Shown: one piece after another, positions 54,271 to 64,000 of the stretch | Layout of the letters: each line of letters starts with the position of its first letter | Numbering within the stretch: the first letter of the stretch is position 1 | NCBI GenBank assembly: GCA_030490835.1 | Contig: CM059977.1 | Location: forward strand, 23,293,335 to 23,357,334 | Length of the DNA stretch: 64,000 bases | Source: Annona cherimola | Lineage: Eukaryota; Streptophyta; Magnoliopsida; Magnoliales; Annonaceae | Direction of reading: 5' to 3' | Translations under genes and position numbers: made by a program | The notes under the pieces: generated by a model | The model's input: the letters and a program-made list of their open reading frames with translations, nothing else | Told to the model about the DNA's origin: nothing | Database searches by the model: none

Positions 54271-54952
54271 GGGTAATTTGCTGATATAACCATTTAGTTT
54301 GATGCTAATTGTTGATATATTATTTCATGAAATGCATTTTACCCTAAAAATTTTCACAAAAATTGCTTACGTACCTATGTTAATGGCTGTTAAATAAAGA
54401 ATATAATTTGTTGATATATCCACTTAATTTGATGCTAATTATTAATATACCTATATGACTTTACAAATTACATATTATTTTAAAAAGTTTTACCAAAATT
54501 GCTTACATATCCATATTAACTGCTAACATGTTACCCGTAAGTCCCAAGTAAATCCCTTCTACCTACATATCTGAGTATTTTATAAACCATGAGATTTTAA
54601 TATACCTTTAAATGAGTCATTTCTGTCATTATTCAAAATTTTAATGCACACATTAACAATTTTTGAAGACAAAAGTGTCATGAGTATACATGTAATTTTG
54701 GTGAAAATTTGTAAGGGTAATATGCAATTGCAAAATAATGTGGGTATATTAGCAATTAGAGTCAAACTTAATAGCTATATATGCGAGTTATCTTTTTTAA
54801 TTAATAACCCATGTATTTCCATTAAATATTAGCCTTTAACCCGTGTGCATAAGTAATTGTGATGAAACTTTGTAGGAGTAATATGCAATTTATGAAACAA
54901 TGAGTATATCAACAATTAGCATCAACTAAGTGAATATATCAGAAAATTACCC
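54271..54952. mobile_element. Multi-TIR Mutator-like element
   Basis: 682 bp with arms made of repeated units of the form GATGCTAATTNTTGATATA. The left start GGGTAATTTGCTGATATA faces GGGTAATTTTCTGATATA from the right. A clear 9-bp TSD is not visible. The architecture equals the 16845 element but with more units. Confidence 0.65.
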
Positions 54953-55069
54953 TTTTTTAATTTTTTGATGACCATTTCATATGAGGATGTAGCCAATAAT
55001 GGTGCTCGCATGTGAATTTCTACATGTTAACGGACGACGCTGATCATTTGTGCCTGGACGCCAGACACA

Positions 55070-55335
55070 AAGCATATCTTTTATTTTTTATTTTTTCATA
55101 AAAGTATTAAAATAGGTGTATTTAATTTATATCCTAAATTTTATCATTTTTAGAGATAATTTATATACTTTTTAATTTCAAACACAAGAATATATTAGTA
55201 ATTTTGAAAATATCTATATTTGAAATTCAAAAAAAATAAACATCTCAAAATAATAAAACTTACTATATAGAATGTACAAATATATCTGGATTAATACTTT
55301 TATAAAAAACAAAAAAAATAAAAAAGAGAGCGTTG
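55070..55335. mobile_element. Foldback MITE, GTGTATTTAA family
   Basis: Arms CATAAAAGTATTAAAATAGG and TGGATTAATACTTTTATAAA pair, with GATAATTTATATAC and complementary inner sequence. Ends approximate. Confidence 0.5.
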
Positions 55336-57751
55336 CAGCCCGTCGCAAATGAGGTCGTCGCAGATGATCCACCCACAGTTAACCGAAGTGTGAACATGTA
55401 TGCTAGAAGCAAGACATATGGGTGACAACTACTCTTGAATTTCCTATCGTACACATTACGAAGATATGTTTACTACTGAAGCAGAAAAACGCGCTTATAT
55501 TATTTAATTAGTACGTGAAACATTTGGGATGAGATCCGATGAATGAAAGGTAGACCTACTATAAATTGAAAAATGGAATAGGGTTTAGAGGGAATTATGC
55601 TAAAACATTATTTAGCAAAAAGGAATTATACTTCTTATACCCAACTAGTCTCAGGGAAGACCGGACCCATGTGATGGATAGCTAAACAAATTGCTTGGCA
55701 TTGTTAATTAATTAGCTGAACTGGACAAGCGACCAACCTACATATGAATGAGGTTGGGATCAGAGCTCAACAACTGCTTCTAGCCATTTGCGTCTCTATC
55801 CATCTTCCCACATCAGCATTTCTCATACTAGGATCTCCATTAAAACCTCTTCAAAGAGGTCCACCTTAATTGATGAATACAAAATATAATATGATAATTT
55901 TGTTTAACATCATTTGTTTTATCATATATAAAAGCCATTCTAATCAGATCGGTCTTACATGCATGCGATCCACGTATTTAAAAATATAAATCATTTATAA
56001 AATATGAAAATCGAGTAGGTCTATTACCAAATGTATTAGAGTATTATAATAATTTGGATAATAATTTATTATATGGGAAGAATACTTTAAACGATATAGG
56101 TAATGAATTAATAGCTCTAAAATAGATAAATTTAAATTTTTTGTTTCATTGATTTTGTACTTCTATTCGATGGGACCATGTTAAACAAATAATTCTGAAT
56201 GTGACAAATAGACTAATTTCATATAATCCTCAAGATGATTTTTCGACTTCATTCTAATATCTCAAAAAAGTAGAGCCTGGAATTGGATTTATCATTAGAA
56301 ATGTAATTTTTCTTGGTACATGATATCACTAAAATCTTTAGTGTTGTTGTCCAATATCTTTAGTGTTGTTGTCCAATGTTGGCTCACTTTGATGAGTAAA
56401 TTAAAATTTGGTCCGCTTATTTCATTTAAAAGTACTTATTTTGTCAAAGTACAAAAGATCATTATAAAAAATAAACTTCTAATGCATTCGGTAATTTGAA
56501 AAAATATGAAAAAACTATTGCGGAAAAAAATTTAGAAAATATGGGAGAGTGATATGCTAAAAATAAAGATGGAATTAGGAGTAAAGGATAGTTATAAAAA
56601 AATGTGCAAAAATAATTGGAAAGAAAAGTATTTATATGGAAAAATGTGTAAAAATGATTAAAGAAGGGGTAGTTGTGTGAACAATACGTAAAAAAATATA
56701 TATTAAAATTTTTTATACCAAACACCACGCATGACACTAAAATTTGTTACGGTATATATTGATTTGGTATCTGATGTATTCATTACTAAGTTGCTGAAAA
56801 TCAGTCATAAAGAATTCAACGACAAGTTTTGAGTTTGTCACTAAAATTATAAATTTCATTGCTAAAAAGTTACTTTTTATAACATTTATTATATTATTAT
56901 CGTTGAAATTTAATATTTAGGGATAATAATTAATTACATTAGTAATGAGTAAAAATGATAAATATTACTAAAAATATGTAGCAAAATATTGATTTTCTTG
57001 TAATGAATCAATTCAATCAAAGATTTAGGTAGATCATACTTTTAAAAAGATATTTATAGTCATATATAAATTATAAAAAATATTTAGATTCATTTGCATA
57101 TTCGAAGAATGTTATAAGATTTTATAGAATTATTTACCTATATATAAAGAATATTTTGAATGGGATAAATATGCAATTAATAACATTAAAATAAATATAT
57201 AAATAAAAAATTATTACTTTTTTTATATTTTATATACATCAAAACATCCTGATATTATAATGGAGCACATATTCTCACCCTCATACCATGGACGAAAATT
57301 TTTTAAACCCCCGCACTAGGGAAAATTATAAACCCGTACATCGTGGAAAAATTGTAAAACCCCGCATCAGGAGGAAGTTGTAAAACTATTACTTTGATTT
57401 TACACTTTTTTGCTTTTATCAAATTCAGCCCACATAAATATTTTGATTTTAATAAAAAAAATTGATTTGGACAAATCAAGAAAATTTTATCGGAGGAAAC
57501 TTGACTTTTAGTCAAATAAATAATACTAAATGTGTGGATTTTATTTTGATTAATCATCAAAATGGGCTAAAATGGACCAACAATAGCAAAATTTTCTACC
57601 ATATCGGTATCACAGGAGTATTTTTATTTATTAATTAATGAATATTATTTTTAACTTATACGTAGAAAATATTTTTAAAATGAAAAAGGAAATCGGCTAC
57701 ATGGAAAGTTCCATGCAATCAATTTAATTATATCGCTGCCATTGGATACAT
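55336..57751. other. AT-rich intergenic DNA, no gene seen
   Basis: 55900-56240 resembles the dispersed SDR-intron repeat in inverted orientation. 56465-56735 is a degraded Harbinger-like MITE (right part ACCAAACACCACGC). 57300-57390 contains three near-repeats of GGGAAAATTATAAACCC-like text. Confidence 0.4.
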
Positions 57752-58313
57752 GGGTTTTGTTTCAATGCATGCCTATGCATTGAAATTTTAATACACTCAA
57801 ATATGAAACTCGATTTTTAAAATTTTTTATAAAATATTTTACTTATTAAGTTTTACCATTTTTGAAAATGTTTATATATATTTTAATCTTTAAAATGACT
57901 AAAAACTCCATATATTTAAAAATAAAAAATATATACATTTTAAAAAAATAGTAAAATTAGATTTATAGATTAAATACACTTTCCGTGATGTATATATTTA
58001 CAACTATTTTGTTGTATTACATTTCTCTAAGACATTTTTACAATTTCTGCTGGAGACAACAAACTCTTGTTAATTAAGCTCTGACTAAAGGAGATAAGTA
58101 AAACTTTCACAAAACAGAAAGAAATAAACATGAGGAGACACATGTTAGGACTATCTTGATGACATACTAAATATACTTAGATTAATAATTTTATAAAAAA
58201 ATTTAAAAAAATCTGAAAATATAGGTTTTACACCTTAGCACATTTAAATTTTGATGCATCCGTGTGCATTGAACTATTTTTTTTAATGGGAGGTATGCAT
58301 TGAAACATTACCC
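57752..58313. mobile_element. Foldback MITE (GTTTCAATGCAT ends) carrying a nested SINE
   Basis: The left end GGGTTTTGTTTCAATGCATG and the right end, reverse complemented, GGGTAATGTTTCAATGCATA pair. Flanks TGGATACAT (57743-57751) and TTGATAAAT (58314-58322) agree at 7 of 9 positions. The inner family core is split by the SINE at 57982-58167. Confidence 0.68.
57982..58167 (-). mobile_element. 5'-truncated SINE of the 3824 family, nested
   Basis: The plus strand contains TAAGACATTTTTACAA, close to GAGACATTTTTACAAA in the 3824 SINE, and a GGAGACAACAAACTC copy of its body repeat. The flanks TAAATACACTT (57971-57981) and TAAATATACTT (58168-58178) form an 11-bp TSD with one mismatch inside the MITE core. 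The tRNA head is missing. Confidence 0.68.
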
Positions 58314-58322
58314 TTGATAAAT

Positions 58323-59600
58323 ATAAACGATGAATAAATGTTACAGCTTCGGTACTAGATGGCTACGCTTGCGGCTTGCTTAATTTTTTGTTTTCGATGA
58401 AACAGTTCCATTACAATCGTGTCAGTGGTGCTTCATGCAATGCAAGCCAGAGAAACCGCCGTTTATATTTTTTCTGCGGTGATCATGGCTTTTCAAAAAT
58501 GGATTTCTCTAAAGCGTGTTTTACGGTGGGAGGTGTAGGGATTTCCAAGGCTTTGTAGCTATCAACTGCAACATGTGCTACTAACAAAGTGTTATATATA
58601 TAATTGAAAAACAACACGTCGAGGCAACTTAAATCAAGCCTGTACAGGCGTAGCTTTAGGTCGGCTTATAGAAGAAGAAGAAATAACTAGCCTTAGGCAG
58701 AATGCATCCCAGCGAGAATTAATGTAAATCTGGAGCATGTATATGATTATGTCATGAAAATAAATTCAGATAAGCAGAATAAACTTTTTCATTGAAAAAT
58801 AAGCGTAATTGTAAGTATAATAATAATTAATGAGTTGAAGATAGTATGTTATAATATCACATCAGTCTAGAAAGATAAATTAAAATGTATATATATATTT
58901 GAACCATCTGCAAATGCACCAAAATATTAGTACAGCTATTTTAGGTTTTGTGGGTTGTATATAAATAAACTGCGATTTCCTGACGGATGACAAAGAGACA
59001 TAAATGGAAATGAAACCTAGCCTTTTATGTCTAGCAACAGTGGCGCAGCAGCTATTGGAGAAAATAAAACAGCCCCATTGGTTAGCTGGTTGCCTGAAAA
59101 ATCTTCCATGCTGGATGATTTAGACCCATGTTGAAGAAATTGAGAAGAGACAACGCACAGTACTGACAGAAACAGCTAAATTATCATTCTTCTATGCTGT
59201 GCTGCCACGGTGATATAGCCAGTCCTATGGACAGCTTGGATCACCACCTAATTACAACTCACATGAGACAAGGTTTACCAGCTATGTATGATCTTTATTC
59301 CAGAAACCATGCAAGCACCGTGGGTAACCCGGGTTGCCTTTTAGTTTTTCAAGCCCAGATAATTAATTAGTTAGTTAATATCCATTTGTTCAATTGCTTT
59401 TCATAAACTTCCAGATTATCATCTGATTAAACATCGGGATGAGTCTTGTAAGTATGTCTCTGAGAAGTCAAATGCAGACCCATGTAGCAGACGACAAATC
59501 CCACAGAAAAATCCTAGTAGAAAAAAAAAAAAAAAACCCCTATCTATCAGTCTTTCAATCATATCACAAACTCAAATACCTGCTTTTTCTGTCTGTGTCC
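58323..59600. other. Upstream region of the zinc-finger gene
   Basis: I see no other gene. The region holds the likely promoter of the C2H2 gene. A poly(A) run lies at about 59521-59536. No TATA position is claimed. Confidence 0.4.
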
Positions 59601-59626
59601 CCTCCTCTGGTATAGTTGTAGACTTT

Positions 59627-59628
<2 letters not shown>

Positions 59629-59661
<33 letters not shown>
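59629..59661 (+). repeat. (CT)n microsatellite in the zinc-finger gene leader
   Basis: About 16 uninterrupted CT units end roughly 150 bp before the start codon. CT/GA tracts like this are common in plant 5' UTRs and core promoters and can bind GAGA-type BBR/BPC factors. It is prone to length polymorphism. Confidence 0.9.
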
Positions 59662-59665
<4 letters not shown>

Positions 59666-59687
59666 CTTCCCTTCCAATCTCCTTCAC

Positions 59688-59783
59688 ATGTACTTGTCAG
59701 TCTCTTCAACTTGCATGCAGATGCTTCTTTTCCACCCGTACCCATTTCTTCTCTTTGCGTCAAGAACACCTGCAGCTTGCTGA
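59688..59783 (+). promoter_or_regulatory. Upstream ORF of 31 codons before the zinc-finger gene
   Basis: ATG at 59688 opens a frame ([13 protein letters not shown]...) ending TGA at 59781-59783, 26 bp before the main ATG and in a different frame. If the transcript starts in or before the CT tract, ribosomes would meet this uORF first, which could lower translation of the repressor. Start-site data are needed to know whether it is in the mRNA. Confidence 0.5.
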
Positions 59784-59809
59784 TCATCTATTTGCTTTCC
59801 CTCTTGCTC

Positions 59810-60628
59810 ATGGACAAAGCAAGCTGTTGGACGTGGATGAGCAGACGGAAATCCACCATGCTGTCTCCTCTCCACTCCCCCACAGCAGCACACCTCTCTT
59901 ACTCCTACCACAAGGATTCCTGGGAAGAGCAGGCGTTCGCCGAAGACTCAGCCGGCGCCGCCCTCGGAGGCTGCATATGGCCTCCAAGGTCTTACACATG
60001 CAGCTTCTGCGGAAGGGAGTTTAGGTCAGCTCAAGCACTTGGGGGTCACATGAATGTCCACAGAAGAGATAGAGCCAGGCTCAAACAGTCTCCTAATGCT
60101 CGTCTTGAATCTTCTGCTGATTTAGATCAGGTTAGCACCTTGGTTTGTAACCCTAACCACAGCGTTGGTTCCAATCCCACCGCCGCCTCTGATGAGAATC
60201 GTAGCGATCAGACCTTAGCTTCACGTCCTCGTTCTTCATCTCCAGTACAAGAACATAAAAAGAGCTTTTCTTTTTCGTTTTGTGATTTGAAATTGGATCA
60301 GGAGAATAGGAACAATTATGATCAGAAGGAATATGTTGGGACAAAATCATCTGTTCCATCAGTGGGGATGGTCAGGCAAAGGAGTAGGATCGAGGAGGGA
60401 GATATCGTTGAAAAGAGGAGGAGGAAAGATGGGCCTTTGCCTCTCTTCATCACATCAGATATTTCTGAGACACGGATGATAGATGGTCCCTTGCCTTTCT
60501 TCTTGAGGCCTGTGTCTACAAATGACAGGCAGTATCATCTTCGCAGCGAGTTACTTGCACATGGTCCTAACCCAATGGATGACTTGGATCTTGAACTTAG
60601 GCTTGGACACAGGCCTAAGGTTACTTGA
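59810..60628 (+). CDS. SUPERMAN/ZFP10-like single C2H2 zinc-finger repressor with EAR motif
   Basis: Intronless, 272 aa. The start is the first in-frame ATG ([14 protein letters not shown]); the open frame extends further upstream but only from a TTG. One plant-type finger has Cys64, Cys67, His80 and His84 with QALGGH (75-80), preceded by [11 protein letters not shown] and followed by [12 protein letters not shown], the SUPERMAN-clade signature. A basic stretch KRRRK (202-206) may be a nuclear signal. The C-terminus holds DLDLELRL (258-265), an EAR repression motif that recruits TOPLESS-type co-repressors. Two DGPLPxF motifs (207-213 and 225-231) are an internal repeat of unknown role. Family knowledge: these nuclear proteins repress transcription in floral, trichome or hormone-linked development. 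The exact orthologue is not determined. AATAAA follows at 60632-60637, unusually close to the stop. Confidence 0.94.
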   Translation: MDKASCWTWMSRRKSTMLSPLHSPTAAHLSYSYHKDSWEEQAFAEDSAGAALGGCIWPPRSYTCSFCGREFRSAQALGGHMNVHRRDRARLKQSPNARLESSADLDQVSTLVCNPNHSVGSNPTAASDENRSDQTLASRPRSSSPVQEHKKSFSFSFCDLKLDQENRNNYDQKEYVGTKSSVPSVGMVRQRSRIEEGDIVEKRRRKDGPLPLFITSDISETRMIDGPLPFFLRPVSTNDRQYHLRSELLAHGPNPMDDLDLELRLGHRPKVT

Positions 60629-60631
60629 ATG

Positions 60632-60637
60632 AATAAA
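60632..60637 (+). terminator. Candidate poly(A) signal AATAAA, 3 bp after the zinc-finger stop
   Basis: A perfect AATAAA hexamer lies four bases after the TGA codon. Plant poly(A) signals are loose, so another site farther downstream may be used. Confidence 0.4.
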
Positions 60638-60639
60638 GG

Positions 60640-62820
60640 TGCGACTCTTTTTTTTTTGTCTAGTTTTTGTATCTCACGGCAAAGGAACCTTAATTTCCCA
60701 GCTTCACTTGAGACAAATCACTTGGTTTGTGCTCTCTCTTAGATTTGCAGATTGTAACAATAACAGTTGTATGATGGAAACATCATTGGAATTAAGGTGT
60801 TAATTACTAGCTTTAAATGCCAATATATCTGTTTGTTGATTATTCCAAGATTCGTTGCATTCATGATCACAACAGAAAGAAGAAAAGAAGCCCGCGAGAT
60901 ATGGGCATGTGATCCCAACCGCATGTGCTTAGATAGCATGAAGGGATGATGGTTTCTTGCCATTTGAATCTTAGAGTTACTGTTTTCTAAAGTCTTGTTA
61001 TTTTATCAGGATTAATGAATTGCAATATATAGCCTATCTCCAATAAGTGAAGAGCAACTAAATCGTATTCAGAACAAGAGTGACCAAATTGGAAAGCCTT
61101 TACATATTATTCAGATTTTTCGGTATTGGGAAAGATTGAAAAGGGTCTGAATGCTATTGGAGTATCTTCCTTTACAGTTTGAATCCCAGGAAATATTGGT
61201 TATTTTCTATTGGATGGCTGTTTCTCGAGCAACTTTCTCGTTATTTGTAATTAGATTTCAAAATCTGACTTAAAGAGTGCACTTCTGGATTATTTGTTTG
61301 GATGCCCCCTTGTTGTTTCTTCATTGATAAAGGAAAACCGAATAATGAATACAGCCTGAATTGCCTTCTTCTGTCAGTGAAATAGTCAGGTCCAAAAGGC
61401 TATCTGTTCGCATGTGTGAGCTTTAGCTTACATTTTATAACATTTTCTCAAGTATGGTGTTTAATGTGTACTTTTTTTTGATGAAATATTTTATGTGTAA
61501 TTTGGTTGGTGGCATAAAGAACAAGAGAAGAAAAATATTTCAATTTTTTTCTTTTTTTATGTGGTATTTATTTACCATACAAGATTTTGATATCTTTTCT
61601 CCTTTCACATTACAAAACTTTATTTTCAATCATCGCTTTTTATCTTTCAGTCTAAAAAAACATTTAATTACATCTTAATTAATTTTACCTCCTACCTACC
61701 AACCCTGACATGATTTTCTCAACTAAACCAAGTTACCTCAAATCAAACATCAAGAATCACGGTTGAAAGTCCAAATAAGTTTTGTTTGATAAAAAAAGAT
61801 AGAAGAATTAACCCAACGATATGTGTTTCATATATGTATATATAGAGAGAGTGAGGATTATTCGTAATGAGTACATTAGCTGCAGACTTAAAAAGTAAGA
61901 TGAGTTTCTATCAACAAAAAAAAAGAAAAAAAGAAAAGTAAGATGAGTAAGCTGTACTTGTAGGGGGGAGGCGGAGATAACTGACTAAGCTGCAGAGGCT
62001 GTCTGACTGACATTCTACCAATATAACTAAACAAATGCATGTGACGGGAAAAGGATGAGGCTGAAAACACAAAAACATGGATTCCCTTTCTCTCCCTAAA
62101 TATTATTTTTAGCTCATGGCCAGATCTGATTACCCTAGCGCAATTCCAACAGTATCTTTGCAGGTAAATCCATATGCTTGCGTTTCCTTCTGCCTTTCTT
62201 TCTCTCTCTCCCTGATTTCTCATGCCCCTCCAAAACCTTCCCACCAACTAATGGAATCATCTGAATTTAGTATTAGAGCAAAACCCATATTTAATGCACA
62301 CCAGCGAATATTGCTGCATCACTGTCGTAGGCGTTCCCTTGGCCCCATTTTTTGTTTTTTCTATTGTACTTGCTCTCGTCTCTTGATAAGCCCTAGATGC
62401 CTCAAAATGTAAATTAAAAATGGAACTCTTGCATCATTACTTGTGGCTGACTACAATGGATTGTTCAGCTTGTACTCTTCGTTTGTACATGTTGCATCGG
62501 TGTAAAAGCAACATAGCTAATTGTAATAAATGACCAGATCGATGTGCACGTACCACCCATTGGTAATCTACATATCTAAAGGAATCCTAACGTTCAGTGG
62601 CTTAATAATTAATTTTTGTGATTCTCTCCTTTTAATATTTTTAAAAATGCAGGTTTAGTTAAGTAAGAATCATATATCATATTTTTTTTTATAAATAACT
62701 AAATAATTGTTAAAAATTGACATTTGAATTTTGGGTTGTAATCTTGTTAGCCGAAACTAGTATAAGCTTATGTTAATTTGGGTTATATTAGCCTAGTTTA
62801 AAAGATGTATTTAAAAGTTC
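60640..62820. other. Downstream flank, no gene seen
   Basis: Frames of 60-119 codons here are low-complexity or lack family resemblance. A 5' splice-like CAGGTAAATCC follows a short frame at 62116-62163, but nothing supports an exon. Confidence 0.4.
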
Positions 62821-62824
62821 TTTT

Positions 62825-63600
62825 ACTTTTTTCCATAATTTTTTTTTCAAACGTGATTACCTCATAGATCAAGTTTTACATTTTTAAAATGGGTACAGTT
62901 GTACATATATATATATTTTTATTTTTCAAAACCCAAAATAGGGAGTTGGGTTGTATTGGAAATGTCTTACATACCCCTCCAAATTGACTTTTGAAAAAAA
63001 AAAATACACATCACTAAAAGTTGCAAAACGTTTTTTTGAAGGAAAAAATTGCAAAACTTGATCAATGAGTTAAAGATTGGAAATTTGTTTGATAAAATAT
63101 CTTAAAATTAAAAAAATACATCTTTTAGTTAAGACTATCATAAATTATGTTAGCATGGGCTAACAACATTATAATCCTTTAATCTTTTGAACTATTCACA
63201 TTTCTTTCGTTGGGGTGGGGGGGGGGGGGTCTAATTTTGTATTTTTTAATTTTATATATAAGGGCCTCACCAATATTTTCCTATCTGTCAAATTTGATAA
63301 CTTTTAGAATTTATTTAGTGGATCATGATGCACTGGGGTGCAAAAACCTATTTCTTATTTTTTAAAATTTATTATACAATGTTAATTTAAGTGTATTTAA
63401 GAATTTAAAAATTATTAAAATGCCACTTTTTAAAAAATTTAAAAATATCTATAAATCTTCAAAAATGGTAAAACTTGATTCACATGTTAAATACACTTAG
63501 ATTAACAATTGTATTAAAAATTTTAAAAATAAAAAATAGGTTAAACACACCTAGATGCACTAAGTTTAAGTGTAACTAGGTGTACTTAGCCTCAAGCCTT
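62825..63600. mobile_element. Two foldback MITEs of the GTGTATTTAA family
   Basis: The first (about 62825-63130) has arms around CATTTTTAAAATGG and AAGTTGCAAAACG. The second (about 63320-63600) has GATGCACTGGGGTGCAAAAA at the left, AAGTGTATTTAAG and CACATGTTAAATACACTTAG in the arms, and CACACCTAGATGCACTAAG at the right. A run of G (63216-63229) separates them. Borders approximate. Confidence 0.5.
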
Positions 63601-64000
63601 ATTTAATTTCCCAAATTTCTTTTCTAAAATTAAAAAAATATTAAATAATTTCAAAAATTACTAAGTTTCATAGGAAACAAATATAATTGATGTCTGCATA
63701 TGTATAATAAATAATAATAAATTAATTTTCTGACTTCCTACATGCTAGAAACGTGCGACCACTAACATAAGATCAAAACCCTTTAACTAATTTAGTTTTT
63801 ATTCCATCCATCCGAGACTTGTACCAGCATAAAAACTATGTTCTAAATTAATTTCACTAGAAGGAAAATTCACTTTTTAACCAATTTAGCTTTTTCCCAA
63901 TGAAAACTTCTACTATACCATAAAGCATTAAAATATTAACGGAAGGGGTTACACAGTAGCAAGGTCCGCTATACTCTTTAGCTATCATTATACGGTTGCA
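63601..64000. other. AT-rich flank at the window edge, no gene seen
   Basis: No coding or repeat border could be supported before the sequence ends. Confidence 0.35.

Noticed and set aside
59711..59809. N-terminal 33-residue extension of the zinc-finger protein
   Set aside because: The frame is open but begins only from TTG; the first ATG in frame is at 59810, and the residues before it lack family resemblance.
62116..62163. Short first exon (MARSDYPSAI...) before a GTAAAT donor
   Set aside because: Sixteen codons with no downstream exon or signal-peptide character; not supportable.

Overview
The window reads as nuclear DNA of a flowering plant. The genes have spliced exons with GT/AG borders, the intergenic DNA is very AT-rich, and non-autonomous transposons are dense. 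The gene families are plant-specific: a clade A PP2C, tropinone-reductase-like SDRs and a SUPERMAN-type single zinc finger. The GC-rich first exon of the PP2C leans towards a monocot or magnoliid, but the lineage is not proven from sequence alone.

Layout. (1) 1059-2458, minus strand: an intact three-exon clade A protein phosphatase 2C, a negative regulator of abscisic acid (ABA) signalling. About 1 kb of upstream DNA (2740-3420) carries several ACGT/ABRE boxes. (2) 3.5-20.3 kb: gene-poor and AT-rich. It holds a tRNA-derived SINE with 14-bp target-site duplications (TSDs), Harbinger-type MITEs (TAA/TTA TSDs), Mutator-type foldback elements (9-bp TSDs), and an isolated GC-rich island at 14.4-15.3 kb with palindromic G-boxes but no recognisable gene. 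(3) 20.3-39.9 kb: a head-to-tail tandem duplication. Each unit carries a five-exon SDR gene on the minus strand (CDS 21112-26084 and 31974-39513). Copy A keeps the full SDR catalytic set. Copy B is open throughout but has Gln where the catalytic Tyr should be. Copy B has also been enlarged by insertions (a 1.7-kb Mutator-like element, MITEs, a LINE 3' end, a long-TIR element). The paralogous intron often acts as an empty site, so insertion borders can be read directly. (4) 41.25-42.1 kb, minus strand: one orphan first exon resembling a chloroplast transit peptide, with an adjacent GC-rich leader or promoter split by a MITE. No following exons are seen. (5) 42-59 kb: AT-rich repeat DNA, including two SINEs nested inside foldback MITEs. 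(6) 59810-60628, plus strand: an intronless SUPERMAN/ZFP10-like C2H2 repressor with a C-terminal EAR motif, a CT-repeat leader and a 31-codon upstream ORF. (7) 60.7-64 kb: AT-rich flank with foldback repeats.

The four protein genes share no obvious pathway. The PP2C and its ABRE-rich promoter form a coherent ABA feedback unit. The SDR pair is a textbook duplicate with a possible pseudoenzyme. I found no tRNA or rRNA genes, no CRISPR, and no intact autonomous transposon.
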